A DNA stretch of 64,000 nucleotides from Frigoribacterium sp. Leaf186 (GCF_001423905.1 NZ_LMPQ01000001.1:285512-349511), one strand, 5' to 3'; shown: positions 16,227 to 29,131, counted from the first letter of the stretch. Made by a program: numbers and translations. The notes: generated by a model from the sequence alone, not told the origin.

Positions 16227-18171
16227 AGTCGTGTCGCGCGTCTTCGTTGCGTGACGCGGGCGCGCCCTCGTCGAGCGGACGGGCGACCGGGATGCGGCTG
16301 CCGAGCACCTGGGCGACGACGTCCCGCGCGATGTGCTGGGGGGTGAGGCCGGCCTCCTCGAGGATCTCGGCGCGCGAGCCGTGCTCGAGGAACTCGTCCG
16401 GCAGTCCCAGCTCGGTCACGGCGGTGTCGACCCCGGCGCCGCGGAGGTCTTGCCGCACCCGCGTCCCGATGCCACCGACGCGCACGCCGTCCTCGATGGT
16501 GATCACGAGCCGGTGCGTGGCGGCCAGCTCGATGATGCTCTTGGGCACGGGGACGACCCAGCGCGGGTCCACGACCGTCGCGCCGATGCCCTGGGCCTCC
16601 AGTCGCTCGGCCACCTCGAGCCCGATGCCGGCCATGGGGCCGACGCAGACGATCAGCACGTCGTCGTGACCGGCCCGACGAAGGACCTCGACGCCGTCCG
16701 CAAGGCGCTCCACGGCCTCGTGCTCGACGCCGACCGCACCCTTCGAGAACCGGATGACCGTGGGGGCGTCGTCGACCGAGACGGCCTCGCGCAGTTCTTC
16801 GCGGAGCCTCGTGGCGTCACGCGGGGCCGCGAGGCGGATGTGCGGCACGATCTGCAGCAGGGCGAGGTCCCACATGCCGTGGTGGCTCGGGCCGTCGGGC
16901 CCCGTGACGCCCGCGCGGTCCAGGACGAACGTGACGCCGGCCCGGTGCAGTGCGACGTCCATCAGGACCTGGTCGAACGCCCTGTTCACGAACGTCGCGT
17001 ACAGCGCGACCACGGGGTGCAGACCACCGAAGGCCAGGCCCGCGGCACTCGTCACGGCGTGCTGCTCGGCGATGCCGACGTCGAAGACCCGGTGGGGGAA
17101 GCGCTCGGCGAGCTTGTGCAGGCCCACCGGTCGGAGCATGGCCGCGGTGATGCCCACGACCTTCTCGTCGTGCTCGGCGATGTCGACGATCTCGTCGGCG
17201 AAGACCGACGTCCACGACGGCGACGTGGCGGCCTCGAGTGGCTCGCCCGTCTCGGGGTCGATCTGCCCGACCGCGTGGAACTGGTCGGCGACGTCGGCCC
17301 GCGCCGGGTCGAACCCGCGGCCCTTCTCGGTGATCGCGTGGACGATGACCGGGGCGCCGTAGTTCTTCGCCTGGAGCAGCGCTTCTTCCATCGCGACCTG
17401 GTCGTGCCCGTCGACCGGGCCGATGTACTTGATGTCGAGGTTCGAGTAGAGCGCCTCGTTGTTCGTGAAGCGGCTCAGGAAGCCGTGGAGTCCCCCTCGG
17501 ACGCCGCGGTAGACGGCCCGACCGGGGTGCCCGAGTCGGTCGAACACGGCCCGGCTGCCGACGTGGAGCTCTCGGTAGGCCTGGCGGGTGCGGACGGTGT
17601 TCAAGAACCGCGCCATGCCACCGATGGTGGGTGCGTACGACCGACCGTTGTCGTTGACGACGATCGTGAGGCGACGGTCGTTGTCGTCGCTGATGTTGTT
17701 CAGCGCCTCCCACGTCATGCCGCCGGTCAGGGCACCGTCGCCGACCACGGCGACGACGTGCCGGTCGTCGCGACCGGTGAGTTGGAAGGCCCTCGAGATG
17801 CCGTCGGCCCACGAGAGCGAACTCGAGGCGTGCGAGCTCTCGACGATGTCGTGCTCGGACTCCGACCGCTGCGGGTACCCGGCGAGTCCGCCGCGGAGGC
17901 GCAGTCCCGAGAAGTCCTGACGACCGGTGAGCAGCTTGTGGACGTACGACTGGTGGCCGGTGTCGAAGACGAACGCGTCGTGCGGCGAGTGGAACACGCG
18001 GTGCATGGCCAAGGTCAGCTCGACGACGCCCAGGTTCGGCCCCAGGTGCCCCCCGGTCTTCGACACCTCTGTCACGAGGAACCGACGGATCTCGGCGGCC
18101 AGTTCGACCATCTGGTCGTTCGTCAGGCGGTCGAGGTCACGAGGCCCCGTGATCGTCTGCAACAGGCTCAT
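16225..18171 (-). CDS. dxs: 1-deoxy-D-xylulose-5-phosphate synthase
   Basis: A 648-residue thiamine-diphosphate enzyme. The ATG at 18171 follows GAGGAGGAAGACCAGC. It has KTGGHLGPNLGVVELTLAMH, DTGHQSYVHK, the ThDP motif GDGALTGGMTWEALNN, the glycosylase-type DVGIAEQHAVTSAAG and DRAGVTGPDGPSHHGMWD. It condenses pyruvate and glyceraldehyde 3-phosphate, the first step of the MEP route to isoprenoids. The gene is single, with a hairpin upstream that separates it from acnA. Confidence 0.96.
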   Translation of the reverse strand: MSLLQTITGPRDLDRLTNDQMVELAAEIRRFLVTEVSKTGGHLGPNLGVVELTLAMHRVFHSPHDAFVFDTGHQSYVHKLLTGRQDFSGLRLRGGLAGYPQRSESEHDIVESSHASSSLSWADGISRAFQLTGRDDRHVVAVVGDGALTGGMTWEALNNISDDNDRRLTIVVNDNGRSYAPTIGGMARFLNTVRTRQAYRELHVGSRAVFDRLGHPGRAVYRGVRGGLHGFLSRFTNNEALYSNLDIKYIGPVDGHDQVAMEEALLQAKNYGAPVIVHAITEKGRGFDPARADVADQFHAVGQIDPETGEPLEAATSPSWTSVFADEIVDIAEHDEKVVGITAAMLRPVGLHKLAERFPHRVFDVGIAEQHAVTSAAGLAFGGLHPVVALYATFVNRAFDQVLMDVALHRAGVTFVLDRAGVTGPDGPSHHGMWDLALLQIVPHIRLAAPRDATRLREELREAVSVDDAPTVIRFSKGAVGVEHEAVERLADGVEVLRRAGHDDVLIVCVGPMAGIGLEVAERLEAQGIGATVVDPRWVVPVPKSIIELAATHRLVITIEDGVRVGGIGTRVRQDLRGAGVDTAVTELGLPDEFLEHGSRAEILEEAGLTPQHIARDVVAQVLGSRIPVARPLDEGAPASRNEDARHD

Positions 18172-18241
18172 GCTGGTCTTCCTCCTCCGCCCTCTCGGGC
18201 ATCCGTCCACTCTAGGCACGCGCCCGGCGAGAACGCCGTAC

Positions 18242-18276
18242 GACCCCCGGACGACGCGCGTGCTCGTCCGGGGGTC
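18242..18276. terminator. acnA terminator
   Basis: A 13-bp stem GACCCCCGGACGA / TCGTCCGGGGGTC with a 9-nt loop, 23 nt beyond the acnA stop on the minus strand. Confidence 0.8.
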
Positions 18277-18298
18277 TCGGGTCGGTGCGTACCGGCGA

Positions 18299-21115
<2,817 letters not shown>

Positions 21116-21222
21116 GTGCCGTCTCCCTTGCTGACTACGCCCTCATCTTGGCCGGTGGGCGCGACGCCCACCAGCGAGGTCAGCCTAAGTCCGCGGGGTG
21201 TCCCCGGGGCCGATCCCAGCGA

Positions 21223-21244
21223 TTTGTCTCGATGTCGAGACAAA
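21223..21244 (-). promoter_or_regulatory. Perfect palindrome in the acnA upstream region (candidate operator)
   Basis: TTTGTCTCGA, two bases (TG), then TCGAGACAAA: ten-base arms with no mismatch. It is the only AT-containing symmetric site between acnA and the DUF3159 gene. The size and symmetry fit a dimeric repressor site. I cannot name the regulator, and it does not look like the corynebacterial AcnR motif as I remember it. Confidence 0.6.
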
Positions 21245-21254
21245 ACATAGCACC

Positions 21255-21269
21255 AGGAGGCGCGGGTCA
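21255..21269 (+). repeat. Dispersed motif at the 3' end of the DUF3159 gene
   Basis: AGGAGGCGCGGGTCA. Its TCA is the TGA stop codon of the DUF3159 gene on the minus strand. Confidence 0.6.
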
Positions 21270-22025
21270 GCTCGTCCGGCCCCGCGCGTCGTCCGCCGCG
21301 TCGCGTCCGCGGTAGACCGTCCGGACGAGCAACCACGTGACCCAGAGCAGGCCGGCGTACAGCGGCACGCCCATGACGAGCTTGAGGGTCCCGAGGAGGG
21401 CGACGTCCCCGGCGAGGAAGAGCGGCACCTGGACGGCCAGGCGCGCGGCGAAGAGCCCGACCCAGAGCCACGTGGCCAGCACGAGGACGCGACGCTTGGC
21501 GCGGTCCGCCCGCCACCCCGTCCCGTCGTTCGTGAGCAGCCCGACGACGACGCCGATGAGCGGCCAGCGCACCGCGATGCTCACGAGCAACGCCAGGAGC
21601 GATGCGGCGTTGACGACCAGGCCCGGGACGAAGTTGTTCTCGGCCCGGCCGGAGAGGAGCGCGATGCCGGCCGAGAGGGCGATGCCGAAGACCCCGGCCA
21701 GGGCCTGCGCGACGGGGCCGTGCTGCACCGCCCGCGCCACGACGAACGCCACGGCGAGCACCAACGGGATGAGAACCGACGGCACGACGTCGCGGGTGAT
21801 CGTGTAGACGACCACGAACCCGAGGCCCGGGACGATCGATTCGACGAGGCCCCGGACGCCACCTATGGCGGTCAGCAACGCCGCGGCCGTCGGCACCTCG
21901 CCCGGCGCGACCTGACCGATGCCGGCCCGCCGCGCCGCGGCCTGGAGCTGCGCCGCGAGAGAGACCCTCGGGTCGTCGAGCGGGGCCGGATCGGACGGAT
22001 CGGGCCGCTCGGGCGTCACGGACAC
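21267..22025 (-). CDS. DUF3159 family membrane protein
   Basis: A 252-residue protein with a GTG start. After about 60 polar residues there are roughly six hydrophobic segments (for example IVPGLGFVVVYTITRDVVPS, LAVAFVVARAVQ, VFGIALSAGIALLSG, LLWVTWLLVRTVY). These match the actinobacterial DUF3159 family, which has no known function. It follows the DUF3710 gene by 6 nt and is the last gene of a dut-DUF3710-DUF3159 operon. Its stop codon is part of a copy of the dispersed motif. Confidence 0.82.
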   Translation of the reverse strand: MSVTPERPDPSDPAPLDDPRVSLAAQLQAAARRAGIGQVAPGEVPTAAALLTAIGGVRGLVESIVPGLGFVVVYTITRDVVPSVLIPLVLAVAFVVARAVQHGPVAQALAGVFGIALSAGIALLSGRAENNFVPGLVVNAASLLALLVSIAVRWPLIGVVVGLLTNDGTGWRADRAKRRVLVLATWLWVGLFAARLAVQVPLFLAGDVALLGTLKLVMGVPLYAGLLWVTWLLVRTVYRGRDAADDARGRTS

Positions 22026-22031
22026 CTCGGG

Positions 22032-22751
22032 TCAGACCACCGAGGGCGTGGTGCCCGGGGCGTCGGTCGGACCGGTCTTGGGCATGGCCAGCGGGATGAG
22101 CTCGCGGGGAGGCATGGGGGTCGTGCCACGCACGACGACGATGCTGCGGAAGAGTTCTTCGATCTTCTCGGCGGCGTCGCCGTCGTCGGCCGCGTCGCCC
22201 GCGATGACGCCTCGCAGGAACCACCGCGGGCCGTCGACGCCGATGAAGCGAGCCCGCCGGGTCGTGCCGGGGTCACCGCCCATCACCGGGATCTCGGCAC
22301 GGACCTCCGGGCCGAAGGGCCCCTCGACCTCAGTGGTCGTCCCGCCCTGCTTCTCGATCTGCTCGCTGATCTGACCCCGGATCTCGTTCCAGAGACCGGT
22401 GGTCCGCGGTGCGGCGAACGGCTGCACCTGGAGGGTCGACTTGGCGAAGTCGAGGCCCACGGCGACGACGCGCTTGCTGCCCTCTTCCACCTCGAGACGG
22501 AGGTGGAGGCCCTCGCGGGGCAGGATCTTCACCCCGCCGAGGTCGACGTACGGCCGGACCGGGTTGGCCTCGGTCTCGTCGAGCGGGCCGACCTCGGCGC
22601 GGTCACCGGGTGCCGACTTCGAGTCGTCGAAGACCTCGACCTCGGTCTCGTCGAACGATTCGATGTCGACCTCGACGTCGGCGACGTCGGCCGACTCGAC
22701 GTCGATCGCGACCTCGGCCACTTCTTGCTCGCGGCGCTTGGACTTCCTCAC
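22032..22751 (-). CDS. DUF3710 family protein
   Basis: A 239-residue soluble protein with a GTG start overlapping the dut stop by 4 nt. The first 60 residues are very acidic. The core (about 65-215) has VDLGGVKILPREGLHLRLEV, LQVQPFAAPRTTGLWNEIR and IGVDGPRWFLRGVIAGDAA, which fit DUF3710. Function is unknown. The gene commonly sits between dut and DUF3159 in actinobacteria, as here. Confidence 0.82.
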   Translation of the reverse strand: MRKSKRREQEVAEVAIDVESADVADVEVDIESFDETEVEVFDDSKSAPGDRAEVGPLDETEANPVRPYVDLGGVKILPREGLHLRLEVEEGSKRVVAVGLDFAKSTLQVQPFAAPRTTGLWNEIRGQISEQIEKQGGTTTEVEGPFGPEVRAEIPVMGGDPGTTRRARFIGVDGPRWFLRGVIAGDAADDGDAAEKIEELFRSIVVVRGTTPMPPRELIPLAMPKTGPTDAPGTTPSVV

Positions 22752-23209
22752 GCGGTGCCTCCTGGGTTGTGTGCGTATCCGGTCGAGCCGTGCCCGTCGA
22801 CCCCGCGCACGCTCTCGGGGAGCGTCGGGACGGGGACGAAGGTCGCACGGACGACGGGCATGATGACGAGCTGGGCGATCTTGTCGCCGACGGCGACGTG
22901 GTGCGCCGCCTCGAGATCGGTGTTGAGCAACGAGACCTTGATCTCGCCGCGGTACCCGGAGTCGACGGTGCCCGGGGAGTTCACGACGGTGATGCCGTGC
23001 TTGGCCGCGAGGCCGCTGCGCGGCACGACGAACGCGGCGAAGCCCTCGGGCAGCGCGATCGACACCCCCGTGCCGACGAGTGCCCGTCGCCCGGGGAGGA
23101 GCACGAGGTCGTCGGTCGACAGCAGGTCGGCTCCGGCGTCACCGGGATGGGCGTACTCGGGCACCGAGGTCGCCTCGGCGGCGATGAGGACGTCGAGGGT
23201 CTGGGTCAC
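22748..23209 (-). CDS. dut: Deoxyuridine 5'-triphosphate nucleotidohydrolase (dUTPase)
   Basis: A 153-residue trimeric-type dUTPase. The GTG at 23209 gives the normal length and removes an unrelated upstream extension. The conserved motifs are in order: HPGDAGADLLS, PRSGLAAKHGI, NSPGTVDSGYRGEI, GDKIAQLVI and the C-terminal RGVDGHGSTGY. It hydrolyses dUTP to dUMP, keeps uracil out of DNA and feeds thymidylate synthesis. It is the first gene of the operon and is divergent from the DUF3093 gene with only 30 nt between the starts. Confidence 0.95.
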   Translation of the reverse strand: MTQTLDVLIAAEATSVPEYAHPGDAGADLLSTDDLVLLPGRRALVGTGVSIALPEGFAAFVVPRSGLAAKHGITVVNSPGTVDSGYRGEIKVSLLNTDLEAAHHVAVGDKIAQLVIMPVVRATFVPVPTLPESVRGVDGHGSTGYAHNPGGTA

Positions 23210-23239
23210 GTGTCGAGGGTAGTGCAGAAGTCTGGTCGA

Positions 23240-23704
23240 ATGGACCCCATGAACCCCTACCGTGAGCGCCTGCTCCCGCCGCTCTCCGTCTTCGTGGCGT
23301 GCGCCCTGCTCGTCCCCGCCACCCTGCTGGTCTTCCTGCCCATCAACTCGACCGTGGGCGTCGTGATGGCCGTCGTGTTCTACGTGGGAGCCGTCGTCGC
23401 GCTCGTCCTCACCTCGCCGGTGCTGACGATCGACGACGAGGGGTTCACGGCCGGCAGGGCTCGGCTGTTCGCCCACGAGATCGGTGAGGCCCAGGGCTTC
23501 AGCGGTGCCGAGGCCACCAAAGAGAGAGGGCCCAGGCTCGACGCGCGAGCATGGACCCTGTTCCGGGGGTGGGTTCACCCGGTCGTCAAGATCTCGTTGA
23601 CCGATCTCGACGACCCGGCGCCCTACTGGTTGGTGTCGACCCGTCGTCCCGACGAGGTCGTCCACCGGTTGGACGAGCTCAGGCGGCGCACTCCCGGCAG
23701 ATAG
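23240..23704 (+). CDS. DUF3093 family membrane protein
   Basis: A 154-residue protein starting at ATG 23240; an alternative ATG at 23249 is equally possible because neither has a clear ribosome-binding site. Two hydrophobic segments (about 13-35 and 41-62) are followed by a beta-rich domain ending PYWLVSTRRPDEVVHRLDEL, the pattern of the actinobacterial DUF3093 family. Function is unknown. It is usually found next to dut, as here. Its last 26 nt overlap the convergent DUF4193 gene. Confidence 0.78.
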   Translation: MDPMNPYRERLLPPLSVFVACALLVPATLLVFLPINSTVGVVMAVVFYVGAVVALVLTSPVLTIDDEGFTAGRARLFAHEIGEAQGFSGAEATKERGPRLDARAWTLFRGWVHPVVKISLTDLDDPAPYWLVSTRRPDEVVHRLDELRRRTPGR

Positions 23705-23972
23705 CGCCCAGCTTGGTCTCGTGGTCGAGCTGCGAACGGTGCTTCACCAGGAAGCACTCGACACAGGTGAACTCGTCGACCTGAGGGGGGAGGACGACGA
23801 CGTCGAGGTCGAGGTCCGAGAGGTCTTGCCCGGCGAGCTCGAACGAGCCCGGGTTGTCGGCGTCGTCGTCGACGACGCCGGTCATCTTGTCGGGGACCCT
23901 CTCTTTGAGCCCCTCGATCGACTCCGAGCCGTCGTCGTCGTTCTTGCGAGGTGCGTCGTAGTCGGTGGCCAT
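23679..23972 (-). CDS. DUF4193 family small zinc-ribbon-like protein
   Basis: A 97-residue acidic protein starting at ATG 23972 (MATDYDAPRKNDDDG); an ATG two codons upstream is possible. The C-terminal half has FTCVECFLVKH and AICRECAA, two CxxC pairs that probably bind zinc. This fits the DUF4193 family, found in actinobacteria upstream of sepH and dut. Function is unknown. It is divergent from sepH with about 200 nt between them, which contain the split repeat GTTTGC (24020) / GCAAAC (24044). Confidence 0.82.
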   Translation of the reverse strand: MATDYDAPRKNDDDGSESIEGLKERVPDKMTGVVDDDADNPGSFELAGQDLSDLDLDVVVLPPQVDEFTCVECFLVKHRSQLDHETKLGAICRECAA

Positions 23973-24170
23973 GCCCATCCAGTTCTTCGGTCGTTCGTGT
24001 GCCCGATTCGGCGGGTGCAGTTTGCATCACTCGTTGTCGAATAGCAAACCGGTTCCCACGGCCTTTCGGCCGCCTCGGAAGAACTGACGGCACGCCCGTC
24101 GTATTCCCGCGAGAACGGGCCCCGGCATGCGACTCTTGGCACCGGATCACGACGGTGAAAGGCGTGGAAA

Positions 24171-25313
24171 ATGCAGGATCTCAGGGTCATCGGCGTCCAG
24201 AGCGGAGCTCTGCTCGTCTCGACCGACGCCGGTGGCGAGTACCGCCTTCCCGTCACGCACACGCTCCACTCCCAGCTCCGGGCGGCCAGCCCCGCCGACG
24301 CCCCGGTCGAGCGCAAGGCGCCGCCGCGTGAGATCCAGGCCCTCGTCCGTGCCGGCAAGACGGCCCGCCAGGTCGCCGAGCTGACCGGCGCCGACGTCGA
24401 CTACGTGCACCGGTTCGAGGGTCCCGTGCTCGCCGAGCGCGCCTTCGTCCTCGAGAGCGCCCACGCCGTCCCCGTCTCCGTGGCCGACGACGTGCCGGCG
24501 ACGACCTTCGGGGCCGTCATCGACGAGCGACTGGACGGTGCCGAGACCACGCAGCGCGAGTGGACCGCCTACAAGGACGCCGAGCACGGGTGGGTGGTGC
24601 ACGTGGCCTTCGTCACCCACGAGGTCGAGCGCGACGCGACCTGGCGGTTCGATCCCAAGAAGTCCGTGTTGGCGCCGCTCGGCGGGGACGCCCACCGTCT
24701 GTCCCGACACGACGTAGAAGCCGGTCCGCTCGTCCCCCGTCTCCGGGCCGTGGGCCGTGACTCCCGTCCGGACGACACGTCGGGGCGTTTCGACAGCGGG
24801 GCGTTCCTCGTCGAGCAAGACGCCGAGGTCGAGGTGCCTGCCGAGCCGGCGACCGACCGGCTGCGTCCCGGGGGCCGGAGCACCGCCTCCTTCGCGGCCG
24901 CCAACCGGACTCCCGACGACGCGAGCGGCCACGACCAGACCGCCGACCTGCTCGAGGCCCTGCGTCGCCGTCGCGGCGAACGCGAGGCGGCACGCTTCTC
25001 GGACGACGACGGGCGGGGCGACCACCCGGCGACGGGCTCGATCCGCGTGATCGACGTCCCCCTCGACGACTTCGACCTGCCCGAGGGGGCCACGAAGCCG
25101 ACGCCCGTCCTGCCCGACCCGTCGGACCGAGGCGAGATCACGGTCGAGAGCGTGCCCGTCCAGCCCTCGGGCATCCGCGGCAGCCGCGGACGCGCAGCCC
25201 GCAGGGAGATGCCGAGTGCCGCCCAGCCGGCCAAGAAGGCCCGCGGTCGCACGTCCATGCCGAGCTGGGACGAGATCGTCTTCGGCGCGCGGTCCGACGA
25301 CGATCCCGCCTGA
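24171..25313 (+). CDS. sepH: Septation protein SepH
   Basis: A 380-residue protein. The N-terminal domain (about 1-160) has MQDLRVIGVQ, PREIQALVRAGKTARQVA, a helix-turn-helix-like segment, VHRFEGPVLAERAFVLE and DATWRFDPKKSVLAPL, matching the actinobacterial DUF3071/SepH family. The C-terminal 200 residues are charged, low in hydrophobics and probably disordered. In Streptomyces SepH binds FtsZ and promotes Z-ring assembly. The ATG at 24171 follows GAAAGGCGTGG. Confidence 0.88.
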   Translation: MQDLRVIGVQSGALLVSTDAGGEYRLPVTHTLHSQLRAASPADAPVERKAPPREIQALVRAGKTARQVAELTGADVDYVHRFEGPVLAERAFVLESAHAVPVSVADDVPATTFGAVIDERLDGAETTQREWTAYKDAEHGWVVHVAFVTHEVERDATWRFDPKKSVLAPLGGDAHRLSRHDVEAGPLVPRLRAVGRDSRPDDTSGRFDSGAFLVEQDAEVEVPAEPATDRLRPGGRSTASFAAANRTPDDASGHDQTADLLEALRRRRGEREAARFSDDDGRGDHPATGSIRVIDVPLDDFDLPEGATKPTPVLPDPSDRGEITVESVPVQPSGIRGSRGRAARREMPSAAQPAKKARGRTSMPSWDEIVFGARSDDDPA

Positions 25314-25337
25314 CCGCACGCCTCGCCGTTCCGGCGG

Positions 25338-26468
25338 CTAACGGCGGTACGCGCCGAACGCCCTCAGGGGCACCATCGTCTCGTCGTCGGACCACGAGCC
25401 GTGCTGCCCGATCATCGTGCCGGGTTCACCGCCCCGGTCACGGCCGTCGTAGTAGGCCACGCCGCGACGGGCGGCGACGAGGACGTCCCCGATGCGGGGT
25501 ACGACCACGGGGTCGACCGGGCCGAACCAGCCGGCCTCCACCGCCTCGTCCCGGGTCAGCACCCACGCGCGATCACCTTCGGCCGACCGCCAGGCGTCGA
25601 GCAGCGCGCGTCGTCGATCGTCGCCGGCGTCCGGTTCGAGGTGCAGCTGCAGGCACCGGGGCTCTCCGGCCACGTGGCGGACCCCGTCCACCAGGGCGGG
25701 AGTCCCGCCGAACACGATGCGGCGCCGCTCCCCCACGTCGACCATGCCGTGGTCGGCCGTGACGATCACCCCGACGTCCGGCGGCAGCCCCGCCTCGAGC
25801 GACCGCACCTCGGAGTCGACGCCCTCGAGGGCGTCGATCCACTCATCGGACTCCCACCCGGCCCGGTGCGCGATCATGTCGAGCTCGGGGACGTACAGAT
25901 AGATCAGGGAGGCGCGGCTCGACTCCACGAGCTCCGCCGCGGTCGCGAAGCGGTCACCGACGCTCTCGGCGACGTCGTACGTCGCTCCGCGGAGGATCGC
26001 CTCGGTCAGGCCGGAGGACCGGTAGCGCTTCGGGCCGACCGCGTGGGACTCGACGTCGGTCGCCGTCTCGAACAAGGTGGGGCGGCGCTGCCACTCGTCG
26101 GGGCGCATGCGGTCGTCCCAGCCGGAGAGCTGCTTGACGACGCGGTCGTTCTCGGCGTCGAGGACCGAGTAGCCGACGAGTCCGTGCTGCCCCGGCAGCG
26201 CCCCCGTCGTCAGGGTCGTGAGGGCCGCGGCGGTGGTCGTCGGCCAGCCGGACCACAGGCTGCCCTTCACCCCGGACAACGTGCGGGCGTGGCCGCGACG
26301 GGCACCGAGCGCTGCCTGCCCGAGGCCGTCGACGACGACGACGACGGCGGCCCGGGCCGGCGGCAGGCCGAGCACGTTGGCCTCACCGCGCAGCGAGGCG
26401 AGACAGGAGGGCACCACGTCGGCCAGGCTCGCGGCCCCTCGAGGGCGCGCCGGTACGATGGAGGACAC
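25338..26468 (-). CDS. Type I phosphodiesterase / nucleotide pyrophosphatase family protein
   Basis: A 376-residue protein with a GTG start at 26468. It belongs to the alkaline phosphatase superfamily: VVVVDGLG (first metal-binding Asp), [15 protein letters not shown] (nucleophile Thr), [26 protein letters not shown] and [13 protein letters not shown]. It should hydrolyse a phosphodiester or phosphomonoester using two metal ions. There is no signal peptide and the substrate is unknown. It is divergent from parC with 61 nt between the starts and convergent with sepH. Confidence 0.87.
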   Translation of the reverse strand: MSSIVPARPRGAASLADVVPSCLASLRGEANVLGLPPARAAVVVVVDGLGQAALGARRGHARTLSGVKGSLWSGWPTTTAAALTTLTTGALPGQHGLVGYSVLDAENDRVVKQLSGWDDRMRPDEWQRRPTLFETATDVESHAVGPKRYRSSGLTEAILRGATYDVAESVGDRFATAAELVESSRASLIYLYVPELDMIAHRAGWESDEWIDALEGVDSEVRSLEAGLPPDVGVIVTADHGMVDVGERRRIVFGGTPALVDGVRHVAGEPRCLQLHLEPDAGDDRRRALLDAWRSAEGDRAWVLTRDEAVEAGWFGPVDPVVVPRIGDVLVAARRGVAYYDGRDRGGEPGTMIGQHGSWSDDETMVPLRAFGAYRR

Positions 26469-26529
26469 CGGCCCCAGTCTGGCACAGCGACGACCGGGGG
26501 CCTCCGTCACCCCGATCCGTGAGAAGTGC

Positions 26530-29043
26530 ATGACCACCACCGAGAACACGAACGACCCCGACCACGGCGAACGCATCGAAGACATCGACGTCTCGCTCGA
26601 GATGCAGGGGTCGTTCCTCGAATACGCGTACTCGGTCATCTACTCACGGGCCCTGCCGGACGCCCGCGACGGTCTCAAGCCGGTCCAGCGGCGCATCCTC
26701 TACCAGATGTCCGAGATGGGCCTCCGACCCGACCGCGGACACGTCAAGAGCGCGCGGGTCGTCGGCGAGGTGATGGGCAAGCTGCACCCCCACGGCGACA
26801 CGGCGATCTACGACGCCATGGTCCGTCAGGCGCAGCCCTTCACGATGCGGGTCCCGTTGATCGACGGTCACGGCAACTTCGGCTCCCTGGACGACGGGCC
26901 GGCGGCGCCCCGGTACACCGAGGCGCGGCTCGCCGAGGCGTCGCTGGCCATGACCCAGGGACTCGGCGAGGACGTCGTCGACTTCGTCCCGAACTACGAC
27001 AACCAGCTGATGCAGCCGGAGGTGCTGCCCGCCGCGTTCCCCAACCTGCTCGTCAACGGTGCCAGCGGCATCGCCGTGGGCATGGCCACGAACATGGCCC
27101 CGCACAACCTGGTCGAGGTCGTCGGCGCCGCTCGTCACCTCATCGACCACCCCGACGCGAGCCTCGACGACCTGATGGCCTTCGTGCCCGGCCCCGATCT
27201 GCCGACCGGAGGCACGATCGCCGGCCTCGCCGGGGTCCGTGACGCGTACGCCACGGGTCGTGGCAGCTTCAAGACCCGGGCGCGCGTCGCCGTCGAGAGC
27301 ATCACGGCGCGCAAGAACGGTCTCGTCGTCACCGAGCTGCCCTACCTCGTCGGCCCCGAGAAGGTCATCGAGAAGATCAAGGACGGGGTGCAGGCGAAGA
27401 AGCTCACCGGCATCACGGACGTCACCGACCTGACGGACCACACGCACGGCCTGCGTCTCGTCATCGGCATCAAGACGGGCTTCAGCCCCGAGGCCGTGCT
27501 CGAGCAGCTCTACCGCTACACGCCGCTCGAGGACGGCTTCAGCATCAACAACGTCGCCCTCGTCGAGGGGCAGCCGCGGACGCTCGGGCTGAAGGAGATG
27601 CTCGAGGTCTACGTCGCGCACCGGCTCTCGGTGGTCACCCGTCGCAGCCGCTACCGGCTCGCGAAGAAAGAGGACCGCCTCCACCTCGTCGAGGGGTTGC
27701 TCGTCGCGATCGTCGACATCGACGAGGTCATCCAGGTCATCCGGACGAGCGACGACACCGCCGCCGCGCGAGCCCGTCTCCGCGAGGTCTTCGACCTCAG
27801 CGAGATCCAGGCCGAGTACATCCTCGACCTGCAGTTGCGGCGCCTGACGAAGTTCAGCCGGATCGAGCTCGAGGCGGAGCGCGACGAGCTGCTCGCGGCG
27901 ATCGCCGACCTCCAGGCGCTGCTGGCCGACCCCGCCCGTCTGCGCGCCCTCGTCTCGAGCGAGCTCGGCGAGATCGCCGAGCAGTTCGGCACCCCGCGGC
28001 GCACGCTGCTGACCGAGGCCCGACCGAGCGTCGCCACGACGGGTCGTGGCAGCAAGGCCGCCCCCGTCCTCGAGATCGCCGACACCCCGACCAGGGTGTT
28101 CCTCTCCACCACCGGCCGCATCCTGCGCGTGGACCACCTCGACCCCGACTCGGCCGTGCCCACTCCCCCGGCGCGACGCACGAAGCACGACGCCGTCCTG
28201 TCGTCGATCGACACGACGGCCCGCACCGAGATCGGTGCGGTGACCAACCTCGGTCGCCTCGTCCGACTCACCCCGGTCGACCTTCCGTCCGTGCCGCCGA
28301 CCTCGGTCCAGCTCGGCGCGGGGGTCCCCGTCCGTGACTACCTCGGTCTGGTCGACAAGAAGGAGCGCGTCCTCGGACTCGTCTCGCTGACCTCCGAGCG
28401 GACCATCGCCCTCGGCACGGCGCGAGGCGTCGTGAAGCGCGTGGCGACCGGCCAGTACCCGGCTCGACCCGATTTCCCCGTGATCTCGCTCAAGAAGGGC
28501 GACGAGGTCGTCGGAGTCGCCCAGGGCGTCGACGACGACGAACTGGTCTTCGTCTCGTCGGCCACGCAACTGCTGCGCTTCACCGCCTCGTCGGTGCGTC
28601 CGCAGGGGCCGGCCGGCGGAGGCGTCGCGGGCATCAACCTGTCGGACGACGCCACGGTCATCTTCTTCGGCGCCGTGCCCTCAGGCCGCGAGGCCGTCGT
28701 CGCGACCGTCTCCGGCAGCAGTGCCACGATCGCCGGCACCGACCCCGGGCGGGCCAAGCTGAGCGCGTTCGACGAGTACCCGGGCAAGGGCCGGGCGACC
28801 GGCGGCGTCAGGTCCCACGCGTTGTTGAGAGGCGAGGACGCGCTCTCCCTGGCCTGGGTCGGCCCCCGGCCCGCCCAGGCGGTCGGACCGGACGGCTCGG
28901 TGCGCACCCTGCCGACCGAACTCTCCCGTCGCGACGGGTCGGGCACTCCGCTGGATGCCGTCGTCGGGTCGATCGGGGCGTCCGTGGCGCACATCACCGA
29001 CTCGGCGACGGGCCTCGAAGCCGGGGCCGAACCGGGCGAGTGA
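26530..29043 (+). CDS. parC: DNA topoisomerase IV subunit A
   Basis: An 837-residue type IIA topoisomerase subunit. The ATG at 26530 gives the normal N-terminus ([20 protein letters not shown]). Catalytic Tyr129 is in APRYTEARL, preceded by [15 protein letters not shown]. The C-terminal beta-pinwheel domain (about 510-810) lacks a clear GyrA box (QRRGGKG), so I call ParC rather than GyrA. With ParE it decatenates daughter chromosomes. It is convergent with parE (88 nt between the stops), not in an operon with it. Gyrase itself is not in this window. Confidence 0.88.
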   Translation: MTTTENTNDPDHGERIEDIDVSLEMQGSFLEYAYSVIYSRALPDARDGLKPVQRRILYQMSEMGLRPDRGHVKSARVVGEVMGKLHPHGDTAIYDAMVRQAQPFTMRVPLIDGHGNFGSLDDGPAAPRYTEARLAEASLAMTQGLGEDVVDFVPNYDNQLMQPEVLPAAFPNLLVNGASGIAVGMATNMAPHNLVEVVGAARHLIDHPDASLDDLMAFVPGPDLPTGGTIAGLAGVRDAYATGRGSFKTRARVAVESITARKNGLVVTELPYLVGPEKVIEKIKDGVQAKKLTGITDVTDLTDHTHGLRLVIGIKTGFSPEAVLEQLYRYTPLEDGFSINNVALVEGQPRTLGLKEMLEVYVAHRLSVVTRRSRYRLAKKEDRLHLVEGLLVAIVDIDEVIQVIRTSDDTAAARARLREVFDLSEIQAEYILDLQLRRLTKFSRIELEAERDELLAAIADLQALLADPARLRALVSSELGEIAEQFGTPRRTLLTEARPSVATTGRGSKAAPVLEIADTPTRVFLSTTGRILRVDHLDPDSAVPTPPARRTKHDAVLSSIDTTARTEIGAVTNLGRLVRLTPVDLPSVPPTSVQLGAGVPVRDYLGLVDKKERVLGLVSLTSERTIALGTARGVVKRVATGQYPARPDFPVISLKKGDEVVGVAQGVDDDELVFVSSATQLLRFTASSVRPQGPAGGGVAGINLSDDATVIFFGAVPSGREAVVATVSGSSATIAGTDPGRAKLSAFDEYPGKGRATGGVRSHALLRGEDALSLAWVGPRPAQAVGPDGSVRTLPTELSRRDGSGTPLDAVVGSIGASVAHITDSATGLEAGAEPGE

Positions 29044-29131
29044 CCTGTCCCGGGCCGGCCCGGTCACAGGGACGACGCCGCCCTTCGATGACGAGAAGCG
29101 GCGTCGTGCCCGGCATCGAGCAGAATCGCGC

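Noticed and set aside
26644-28569. 641-codon minus-strand frame opposite parC
   Set aside because: It is antisense to clear topoisomerase motifs and carries none of its own.
26530-29043. Assignment as GyrA
   Set aside because: No GyrA box is visible in the C-terminal domain, and the adjacent B subunit carries ParE-type EGDSALGTAK. ParC fits better.
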